DNA of 64,000 nucleotides from Falciphora oryzae (Eukaryota; Ascomycota; Sordariomycetes; Magnaporthales; Magnaporthaceae): NCBI GenBank assembly GCA_000733355.1, contig JNVV01000002.1, positions 1,973,617 to 2,037,616 of the forward strand, in the 5' to 3' direction. Under the pieces are notes generated by a model that saw nothing but the letters and a program-made list of their open reading frames with translations, made no database searches and was not told the DNA's origin. Below, in pieces: positions 54,311-64,000 of the stretch. Position 1 is the stretch's first letter; each line of letters starts with the position of its first letter. The position numbers and the translations under genes were made by a program.

Positions 54311-57300
54311 TCATGCCCCAGCGGCCACGTCGCCGAAGCCACCAGCCTCCTCGTGGCCGCCTGCCTCTTTGGTATAGGTGCCGTTGAGCATGGGACAGAG
54401 TCTATAACAGATTTCGTCAGTAAGAACTTCCAGATCCAACGACAGTTCCAAGTGTTCCAGAGATGATAAAGAAAAAAAAAGGGTCTTGTACTTTTTGTTG
54501 GTTTTAATATGTCCCTTTTGGCCGCAGTTGGCGCACTTTCTGTTAGTAGTGCCGCTACCGCTTGCCCCCTTTTCTATCGAAGGCGCGGGCGAGTCGGGAT
54601 CTCGGTCAAACGACGCCGCAGCCGAAATCTTGCCGTTCTGCTGCTTGGACTTCTCGCGCTGAAGACGTCGCTCCCTGTTGCGCACGAGACGCGCTTCTTC
54701 CGCATTGATCCTAATTAGGTCCAGCACACCCGTCGGTCAGTCTCCATGAAGCCACAAACACCAGGGCGAAAGGCTCTGGGGAGGAGAGAAGATGCGTTCA
54801 CGTACTGGCTGAGCAACGCCGCATCGTGCTCGGCGTCTCCGGTGAACACGACATTGCCAGCGAACAGACTGCCCGGTGTCGTTTGTTAGCAAAGCTCGTC
54901 AAGATGAGCAACCAGGCCCAGACTTGGGCAGTGGGCAGAGCCCATATTGAAACGTACTCGACTTCCTCCGCCAATGCCTTCCTCTTGGCGTCGATGTACC
55001 GCTTCATGACGCCCGAGTCGAGCACCATCTCGACCTGCTCCTCAGTACCTTCCTCGCCATTGGCGAGCTTTGGCTTGCGGTAAATGCGCAGCATCTTCTT
55101 CTTGCGACCAGTCGAGCCCCCACCGTCGGTGGCACTACGCCGACTGTAGACACTCGTCTTGTCGTCCATGACGGTGCTGCCGTTGACCACCGAGTAGCTG
55201 CCGCCGCCCGTCCTGAAGCCTCCTGGAGTCGCGGGTATTATCTGCGATCCTCCATCTGCCCCCGTCCCAGCCGTCCCCGTGCCGAACCGGTCGTCCTCGT
55301 CCTCCTGTGGCTGCAGATCCTCGTCGTCGTGCTCCGTCGGGTCTGACAGTGTGGACCTCTGCTTGGCCCAGATTTCCCCGATCTCCTTGTTGTACAGCTC
55401 ATCCTGTTGCTTGACATTGTACGAGTGACCGTTGGCGTCCTTGCGCTGCGCCTCGAGCGCCATTGAGTCCGCGGATGTCGTCCCCGGCCCACGATCCCTC
55501 TGCAGCGCCTCCATATATCCACCTTTCATAGAAGTTTTTATGAAGCTAAAGCCTAGCCCGTGGCCGGTGGGGTCTCCGGGGCCCCGTAGCCTGACCATGG
55601 CCTTGCCCGCGCACGCATCGATGAATGCCTTGGTGGTGAACCAGGGCGCCATCGACTTGGCGAAGGACGCGTCGTTGTTGTCATCGCCGAGCTCCTGATC
55701 GGCGCTGTCATCAACTCTGGAGACCGTGTAGCCGTTGACTAAGAGCTCCCCGACGCCCACCTGGTGCGCATCATTAAGGCACACCTCTTCGGGCTTGATC
55801 ATCTTGTCGATCGAGTCCTTGTCCATCAGCTGGTCGTTCTCCTTGATGTTCCAGCTCTTCGTCTCCCTCTCGTAGCTGAGGAATTCCTTTAGCTTTTGCC
55901 TGTTCTGCGCATCCGTCGAGTTCTTGACATGGTGAGTGATGTCCTGGAGGGCAACGTGACCCTTTGAGTGTATCAGGCGGAACGATATCATCTTCATCCG
56001 GTTCTTCGAGAGCGTCGTCACCCGCCGCGAGTGTGGGCCCGGCACCTCCATCGTGGGGAAGTTCTGGCCCACAACATACAGGTGGTCAATCTTGCGCACG
56101 TAGTAGTTTGACCCGCCCGCCCCCGTGTGGCTGCGCCCACACAAGAAGTCGGTCCTCCGGGGCTTGTGCTTGAATATCGGCGCTTGGAACATGGCGTTTT
56201 GCAACGTCGGCACCACCTCGCCATGGTCCACCCGCCCAAATATGGAAAAGGGGGACTTGTCTTCGGTCAGGAGAATGTTGGGCTCGCCAAGCTCATACTG
56301 CTTCTTGTCGATCAGGGTGGAATCATCGTCTGTGTTGACCTTTTTCCTGGCGTGGTTGATGATCTTGTTACCCATACCGAACTTGGACAGGACGGTGGGC
56401 ACCTGCTCGCAGTACTCGAAGAGGACAGCGGTCGAGTTGTCGCTCAGCGTAAGGTCCTTTGACGAGGCGAAGGCTTCCTGGACCTTCTGTATCCTCTTCT
56501 CCTTGCGCCTCAGGGTTGAGGGCTGCACAAGCTTCACGAACGTGCCGATCTCCTTGCTTGTCTGCAGGCTTGGTCGGTGGTACTCGTAAGGATCGATGCC
56601 GTCTTGGCGAACCATGTAGTAAGGCCACAAGAGCTTGGTGGCTGGCAAGCTGTGCTCGACCGACAGGTTCCCGATGGTCGCCCGCACCTTGTGCTTGTGG
56701 TTGAGCTTGAGTTGTTCGTAATGCTCGTCGTTGGAGAAGTTGAAGCGTGACTTGACGTCGCGCCCGAAACGCCCGTTGGCCATCCGCTTCCCGCCCGCCC
56801 GGTTGAGTTTTTGGCGCTTGGGCGCCTGCTCTTCCTCTATGAGGAGGAACGGATCCGCAAAATCCAGGTGGACGCGCTTAGCAGCACGGACAGTTGCCTC
56901 CTCGAACTGGTCGAAGTTCGGGGCCTCGAATCGAGGCACCCGTGGGAGACCTTTCTCCACCACTATCTTGCGTCGCTTCGCGGGAGGCTCGTCCAGGAAC
57001 ATTTTATCCCAGTCGTCATCCTTAGTGTCGACGCCATTCCCGTTAGGCTGTGGCGTGAGAGGGGGTGAGAGAGGTCGTCCTGCATCGATCATGGATTCGA
57101 AGTCGTAGCAGATGGTTTCGATGTCAGCGAGAGTGAACCCACCAACGACCTCGGTGTCGTCTTCCAGCTCCTTGCTGAACACGGCGATGTCAGCCTCCTC
57201 CACCGGCTCTGGAACCAATAGCGACACCAGGCCTTTGGTTTCGGCATCCAGTATCTTCTGACGCGTCGTTCCGGCCGCCGGTCCGGGTATTCGAAAGACC

Positions 57301-58064
57301 TTCTCCTGGTCCACGTCGAGGTCCAGGCTGAGCTTGGTGGGTGCTAGCGGTTTTGGGACGCGCTGCGCTTTCTTGCCGACCCAAGTGGCCTTCTTTGGAG
57401 GCAACAAACGGTTCCAGTCGAAGTACGTCCCAGTGTCGAAGGTGGGCCAGACAGACCTGACAAGCTCGAGCTCTGTCTGCGCGACAGCCGGGATGTCCGG
57501 GTCTTGATTCAGCGAGAAGTCGGCCTGAGGAAAGTTGATGTCGAAATCGCTGGGCTGTGGGCGGGATGCTTCGGTACCATCAGCACCGGCTTGGACATCA
57601 GCACCCGGGCCTGGGCCTGGGTCTTCAGCGTCAGCGACGTCCGCCGGCTCCGCGGGAGGCGAAGATGGCACGCCCATGTGCAGAGGCGAGGACTCGCGAT
57701 CATCGCCCTCGCCCCACAGGTCGTCAGCATCGTTGCTTGTGCCGCCGTCGTCCGTAAGGCCGGGGATGTCGGTGGAGGGGGGAGGTCGTGTGGCGCTCGC
57801 GTCTTCTTCCTCGGGGAGTTCGTCGTCGCTAAAGTCCTCGAAGTCCTGGGCGTCGTCGGCCTTACCGGTCTGGTCGAACTCGTGATCGTCGTCGGGGAGC
57901 TGGATGCCGCCGCCGCCGCCAGACAAGCCTTCGACTTGGCCTTGGAAAAAGCGCTGCATCTCCTCCTCGTCCAGGCGGTCCTGCCGCTCCCAGTCCTGGT
58001 CACCGCGCGGCAGCATGTCGACGTCCTCGTCCTTTACGGACACTTTCGTCTCGGCCTGCGCCAT
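54311..58064 (-). CDS. TAF1: TFIID subunit TAF1, 1159 aa, 4 exons
   Basis: Exons on the minus strand: 58064-54958, 54868-54806, 54710-54492 and 54401-54311; the frame closes to TGA. The N-terminus is acidic (TBP-binding-like region, residues about 1-200). The central DUF3591 region holds LPATKLLWPYYMVRQDGIDPYEYHRPS and KSPFSIFGRVDHGE, followed by FLCGRSHTGAGGSNYYVRKI and the FRLIHSKGHVALQDI stretch. The small 3' exons encode a polar region and a CCHC zinc knuckle, CANCGQKGH and a final Cys in LCP, with the last intron inside the knuckle. TAF1 scaffolds TFIID at RNA polymerase II promoters. There is no bromodomain, as in other fungi, where Bdf1 supplies it. The length is close to yeast Taf1 (1066 aa). 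Confidence 0.93.
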
Positions 58065-60354
58065 GATGGCGGTGCTGCGGTTGGTAGCGCGGCAGGGTCA
58101 GGCGTCTCTCCTCCTCACTTCCTCCGACGAGTGCGGATCAGGTCATAGTTTGTTCGCGCGGGTGGCGGGTGATGGGAATCTGAAGGCCAATCTGAGGGAC
58201 GGGTTCGCTGGTCGCGGTGCGGGTTCGGTCGAGTCGCGCTGTCGGGAGGTATCGTACAGGTCGAGGTCAGAACAGTACAGGGCGTCGGAATACCCGAAAA
58301 TTCAATCGCTAGGCTTCGCAGGCTTCGCTTGCCCGTGGAAAAAGTCAGAATAGCGGGGGACGAGAAAAAATGCTGGAATACGGCAAAAAGAGGCGTCGTA
58401 CCAGATTCACGCAAACTGAAGTTGAACGCCCCAAAGTTCCAGGCGGGCCGCCGAAAGTGGAATCGCGATTTGGTGCCTGAGGCAGCGCACCTCGTGCTTG
58501 GTTTGCAGCGCACCGGAGCGGGGGAGCGCCGAGTCAGTCAGAGCCGCAAAGTGCTCTAACAGTGAGTCAGGTTCCTCCTTTCCCTTAATTGAACTGCATC
58601 TGGATCAGTGAATGGGACCTTCGAGTGGCTCAGATTGTCTGTGTTCCCTCACAGAAACCAATCCAAATGACCCAGAAGAAGAGAGAGAGAACAAGGGTAT
58701 GCGTGGGCAAACCGGCGGACTGGCAGACAGTGCAGAAGACACGCTATCGGGTGGCTAGCATAGAAGGATGGGTTCCAAAGAGAAGCGGCTGGCCTAAAGA
58801 GAAATGGACTTTTTCATCAATCCAAGAACTTTGGTGAAGCAACCGCCAACAACCTACCGAGCACTATGACGAGCACGAGCTAGGCTCCCCGCCCTCACAC
58901 TACTGTGCGACTCAATCTTCCATGCATACCGCTCTGTTATCCAGTGGGCTCTGTTGACACACTCACGTGGTTGGTCAGTTGCAGAGTAGAGTTATTGTTG
59001 CTATACCCTTTCGAGAGAGTATTGTATTTAACTGAACAGACATGTTCCGAGTGTATTACCAAATCCCAACCATTGCCCTCCCCAACGGAGACTGCTAAGA
59101 CTCAACTCACGTCACATTATGTGCTGCCCACCAGTTGCAATGTTTCAATACCCTAGAAGGCTCGCAACCCTTCCAGAAACATACAAAGTACCAGAGCTCA
59201 CGTATACACGCTGTATCCAGATGTTGACCAACTAACCGCTTGTTTGAGTAATTATTCGAAATGAGACGAGAAGTGAGATCCGGTTAGATAGGCGGTGGCA
59301 ACCATTTTATGGGCAAATTGCATATAAATGCAGGTAACGGGGGATCGTGGAAGGAGAAAAAAAAAACACCAAAAAAACAGTAGCTAACTGGCTGCTCATC
59401 TAACAAATGATGGCACGGATCTAGGGCCGAGTCATGCCCGAGACCCGCTACAGCGATCGGGTTAAAAGACAAAGTATCACTGGAGCCACATACGATTACT
59501 TCAACAACTCGATTTCTATACAACTGGCAGTACTACAGTCTAGCATGTCTGCTGGTTTGAGAGAGATGGCCCTTGTGGAGGTGGAAGAATCAGATATGTG
59601 AAGAATTGTGTGACGAAACAGTAGCCATCCTTTTCCTTTTGAACGCCTCCCCTCCAGTTACTTTTCCCGCCTGTTCCAATCAATCCCCTCTGTCTAATCG
59701 TATCGCCGTAACAAAAACTCATCTACCAACACAGCTCGCGGGAAATATAACCACAGAAGAAGAAAATAGTGCAAACAAGGAGTAGAGAGATCAAAAAAAG
59801 GCAATGGCAAAGCAGATAACCGAGAAAACCCCGCCAAAAGGACCAAAGGCAAAACATAGCGGCAGCGATATTAGAGGTACCCTAGAACCGAGCACGAGAC
59901 GTGGCAAAATTCCAAAAACCCAATACAAGAAAACATGACAGAAAGAGCAACATATACTTTTGGTTAACAACACAAACGGGAACTGCCTCAAAGCATCCCG
60001 TCTCTCTAGGCCCACGCGGGTTGTCGTGAGTCCTTGGGCGTCTCTCCCCGATAACGTGGGAAGGTCTGATTTTGGGGGTATTGCCAGTCTATGGGGGAAT
60101 TAATGTGATGGGATGGGAAGGGGTGTGAAGGGTTGTGGGTATCTTTCAGGGGAAATGCCGCTTAACTCAATGCAGCATGGAAGGGGGTCGAGAAATAAAC
60201 GTCGAAGGAGGTAGGGATACTTCCGTTGGATGGTACTCGATGGAAATGCATGGGTACTGGCTCAAACCCGGCGGGATCAGCTTTGAGCCCGAGAGAGCTG
60301 CAGAGATGCAACGTGGATGGGATGTGCTGTGAAAGTTGACTTCCCGCCCTGCCC
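58065..60354. other. intergenic, TAF1 promoter and SFP1-like 3' flank
   Basis: About 2.3 kb with only short frames. The middle (58900-60000) is AT-richer than the rest. Plus-strand frames near 60135-60330 are Gly/Arg-rich and overlap the presumed 3' UTR of the SFP1-like gene. Confidence 0.55.
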
Positions 60355-63110
60355 TTAGAGCATGGACTCTTCGCCGATGTTGGGTAGGCCATGTAAGCCC
60401 AGGCTGAGCGCGGCGAGCTGGTTCGGGTTGAGCGCCGCCGCTGCCGCCGCCACCGCAAGGGCGTTCTGGTGCTGCAGCTTGAGCTCGGGGTCGCAGAGGG
60501 GCGAGTGTGCTTTGTGCTGTTGGTGGGGTAGCCTATTAGTGATGGCCGGCTAGGAAATGGAAGGCAGGCTACTAGATGCTTACGTATTTGAGCCCGTTGA
60601 GGTTCTTGTACCGCTTGCCGCAGACCTCGCACTTGAATGGCTTCTCCTTCTCCATGCCTAGCGTTCCAGGATAAGGAGCTGATGTCTCGGGGTTGACAAT
60701 CGAGAAGGTGCCGTCTCCGTTCTCGTGCAGCTGCTGTGTCGCGTGTCCATGGGTCTTGTGGTACCTGTAGGGAAATGATGTCGGGTTAGATCCTTGTTGG
60801 GTGATGACTTGACGCAAGCTGATGTAGGGAAGGATTGACATGGGGCTGGCTGGGATGGTGGCCTCATCTAATGGACCGGCAGAGGCGCAACATACTTGAG
60901 ACCGTTTTGGTTCTTGTAGGCCTTTTCACAGCCGATGACGGGGCACTTGTAAGGCTTGTTCTCCTCAGGCATCATCATTTCCCTCATGTGCTGTAGCAGA
61001 GCCTGGGTGTCGGTTCCTGGGGGTAGCTGGTCGAGGTTGAACGCTGCCAGTTGCTGTTGCAGCAACCGCTGCTGGGCGAGTTGCTGCTGTTGCTGCTGCG
61101 CTTGCTGAGCCTGAGCCTGGGCCTGCTGCGAGTTGCCGCCGTTCGGACTGAAGAGTCGCTTTCCAGGGTCCTGGATGCAGTTCAGGTTAGTGGCGTCGAA
61201 GCCGAGCCCGAATTGGCTGCCGTTGAGGTTCATGTTGCCCAGGTTCATCTGCATGGGCATGCCCGGGATGTCGTCATCCATGTCCTCGGCCGAGGGGAAG
61301 GGGCTGCTCTGGCCGAACTGAGATCTCGGAGCCACGCTCTGATGGGTGGTGAGGGTTGGCGTGTTGACAGACGACACTGTCGGGTCCTGGAAGCCGAAGT
61401 TGGCGGCCGAGGGCGTCGACGGCTGCGAGGTGCGGAGGCCCTGGCGCGCGAGTCCGGGCGCGCCGTTCAGCTGCAGCTGCGGACGTTGTTGCTGGCCAAA
61501 CATTTGACGAGCTTGCTGCATGGAGGCGGCTGTCCTTTGGTTGCTGCTGCTGTCGTCCATGTCCATGATGCCGACGGGGTCGTCCATCTCCATGTCACCC
61601 ATGGCGTCGAGATGGTCGTCCAGCTGCAACATGAGCTTTGAAGGGGTTGACTGGATCCCTTGCTGATGCGCCTGCTGCTGCTGCGGCTGTTGCTGTTGCT
61701 GCTGCTGACGCATCATCTGCTGAATCCCGCCAAGGTTCATTCCTGCGCCCGGGCCCGCGCTGGCAGCCGAGCCGGGGGCCGTTCTAGGCTGCTGGCCAAG
61801 CTGGGTCGGTGGCTGGCCTAGGCGGCTGGCCTGCTGGGCCGCGCCGAAGGCTGTTGCGGAGGAGATTGCCCGGGCAGATGGCGTCTTCAAGTTCTGCTGG
61901 CCAGCGGAGATCTGAGAGCCATTCCTCGCAGGCGCCATGGGGGTGTGGCTCTCCTCATAGTGAGTAAGAAGGTCATGCATGGTCGGCCATGTCCTATCAC
62001 AGCACGTGAAGTCGCGCATGAAGTTCGCCTCGAGCTTCGGGATGTACGAAGAGGAGTGGAATGACGGAGACTGATGCGCTGGATACGGCGAGGTTCCTGT
62101 CATCTGAATTCTGTTGTATCCATGCGTAAATAGATCATCGGTCAGCCATCGCATTATGCAAGAGGGCGTTGCGCTACGGGCGGATCCGAGGCCGCAGCGC
62201 ATGCGTGTGGGGGCGCATTGGAACAAGAGCAGAATGGAGCACAGGCGAGACAGTGACGACTACGTGACTGAGGCGCCCATTCCAGCCCATCGCTTGGCAT
62301 GAGGGAGCAGCGAAGCACGGCAGTGGAGAGACATCAAAAAGAGGCGTCCGGGGAAATCATAGAAGAAAAAGAAGGGAGGGGGTCAAGAAAACAGTCAGGC
62401 GGCGCTTACTCGTCTCTAATAAAGCTGCTGACTGACAGGCCTCCCCAGCTCATGCCTCCCATCAAGCTGCCGCCCACACTTTCCCGCCGGGGCCGGCTGT
62501 CAGTGCGATTGGGATTGGCCATGGAGATGGGCTTGGGGCCGGCGCTGACGAAGGAGTCCTGACGACTGCGGCCCATGGCCGAGTCGACGGCGCCGGCAGT
62601 CATGTCGGCGGGTGGGTGCGCGAAGAGGTCGGCGTCGAGGAGGATCACGTCGTCGGGGCCGTCGTCGTCGTGGAAGCGATTGCGGCCAAAGGGCACGGAT
62701 GTGGACGGCAGCGACTCACGAAGCGACGAGAGCGCGAGCGAGGGTGATTGCGAAGTGATGTCGATGGGCTTCGTTGCCTCGGCCTTGTGGTCGGCGTTGA
62801 CGGCGGGCGACCTGGGCGTGGCGGGCTGTGGCGAAGGCGACGCCGATGGGGTGGATTGATGGAGCGACGGTGAGAGGGAGCGGGATGGAGGAGGGCGACC
62901 GTCGTTATTAGGTGACGCGCGATAACGGTCAATGCTGTGACTATCGGCTGCCGCAGCGCTGGGTCGGGCTCCGCTATTGCTGGCGCTGCTGGGCCTGGGA
63001 CTGGGACTGGTGGTGCTGGGGCTGGCGGTGGCCACTGCTGAGGACGAGCCCCGGCCGAACGGGGCCTCGGTACTTGCGCCAAACCAACCACGGAGCGCGC
63101 CCGTCACCAT
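60355..63110 (-). CDS. SFP1: SFP1-like split C2H2 zinc-finger transcription factor, 752 aa
   Basis: Exons on the minus strand: 63110-62410, 62110-60896, 60764-60584 and 60516-60355; frame closed to TAA. The N-terminal third is Ser/Pro-rich. Exon 2 begins with [22 protein letters not shown], a finger-like motif conserved in fungal Sfp1, then a Gln-rich stretch with several poly-Gln runs. Two C2H2 fingers follow: [21 protein letters not shown] and, after a spacer, [19 protein letters not shown]. Introns split both fingers just before the first zinc-binding His. This split-finger layout is that of Sfp1, which in yeast links TOR and PKA signalling to ribosome-biogenesis and ribosomal-protein gene expression and to cell size. 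ATG 63110 is the only ATG on this strand to the end of the window. The frame stays open to TAG at about 63293, so an N-terminal extension is possible. Confidence 0.88.
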
Positions 63111-64000
63111 AGTGCGGCCTAGCTGGGGGGTGTTGCAGGTGGTGCGAGGGGGTGTGCGGTGTGCCTGGGTTGTGCTGTTCGTTGGGGAGCTAGCAGCGTC
63201 AAGTCGACAGGCAGGCAGGCTCTCGAAGGGATCGAAGGGATCCGCCAGAGAAGGGACGGCTGTCGAGAGCACGGGATTGATGGATGTTCTCTAGAACTAT
63301 GGATGGTCGAGGAAACGGGCAAACAGTCCGCTTTCAATGCCGTCGACTGAGCAAAGGTCTGGCTGGCCGGTGGGTTCGTGGTGTGTGCCTCAAAACCCGT
63401 TGGATTCGACCAGGCCTTCGGTTGGTAATGAATGAGTCGAGCGAGGGTTCCCGTTTCCAGTCTCCCGTTTGGGCACTGCGTAACTTCCGTTTGCCTGGGC
63501 TTGCTTGCCTCGCTCGGCGGTGTAAGTCAATGACTAATGTGGCAATCACACCCCGAGTCGCTGGCGCGTTCAGGCAGCTCAGGGAAGTACCGGAGGTACC
63601 TGGCCGGGAAAAGAATGCCCCAAAACGAGGACACCCAGGAGCGGCGGGATCGCTCTCAGGCGGAGAGCCTGTGCTGGGGTCGCTGCAGTGAAATCACAGC
63701 TTTTGTCAGCTCGTGAGAGAGCGGCTGTCGTTGATTGCTGGTGTTGCCGTGGGCGTTTTCGCTTCTTGTTGCTATCCGTCGCTGCCGTGTTTCTTCCGAG
63801 GTTGGTGCAAGTCGTGGCGAGGCACTGCTAATTCTGGTAATACCCGACGCTGCCGAGCAAGAGCCCCAGGAGACGGTACAGAAAGCACTTTCAAGATAGA
63901 CACGGGCAGTGAAAAGGGAACACGCAGGTCGCCGCCAGGCACTACGCCGCAGAAGCAATAAACTGCCTGGTCTGAGTGGACTAGTCGATGCCGACGAAGG
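63111..64000 (-). promoter_or_regulatory. ATG-free leader/promoter of the SFP1-like gene
   Basis: The whole 890 bp to the window edge contain no ATG on the minus strand, as expected of a long scanned 5' leader. No plus-strand frame here is protein-like. Confidence 0.5.

Overview
The window is nuclear DNA of a filamentous ascomycete, most likely a Sordariomycete (inference). Supporting signs are GC-rich coding sequence, short introns of about 50-175 bp with GTAAGT-like donors and CTAAC/CTGAC-like branch sites, and fungal-restricted genes: a WC-2 photoreceptor partner, an STB6-family protein, RTG2, SFP1, a UPF0658 Golgi protein and a 'beta-flanking' protein. I see no bacterial-style operon, CRISPR array, rRNA or convincing tRNA. 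One run of 265 N (46729-46993) is an assembly gap.

Sixteen protein genes are supported, twelve with introns I could place so that the reading frame closes exactly (the exception is the ROK1 gap). In order: PhoD-like phosphatase (-), rhomboid protease (-), Tma17-like proteasome chaperone (+), STB6-like (-), RMD5/GID2 ubiquitin ligase (+), UPF0658 Golgi membrane protein (-), secreted serine carboxypeptidase S10 (-), PSY4/PP4R2 (+), RAD50 (-), WC-2 (+), beta-flanking protein (+), ROK1 DEAD-box helicase (+), RTG2 (-), O-fucosyltransferase-like membrane protein (-), TAF1 (-) and SFP1-like zinc-finger factor (-). Most are single-copy housekeeping or signalling genes, not a cluster. Several converge on nutrient and growth control (RMD5, RTG2, SFP1, ROK1). 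RAD50 and PSY4, both DNA-break response genes, are convergent neighbours.

The intergenic stretches are long (up to about 4 kb) and hold homopolymer and simple-repeat tracts. The one clear mobile-element-like structure is a 263-bp segment with perfect 31-bp inverted ends bounded by TA (38921-39183), between RAD50 and WC-2.

The most unusual signals concern gene boundaries. The UPF0658, SFP1-like and PhoD-like genes are preceded by very long stretches with no ATG on the coding strand (936 bp, at least 890 bp and 493 bp). The UPF0658 gene also has a protein-like in-frame N-terminal extension without ATG but with a CTG in good context. RMD5 is followed, in the same frame, by about 180 stop-free codons, with a possible 54-nt intron that would remove the stop.
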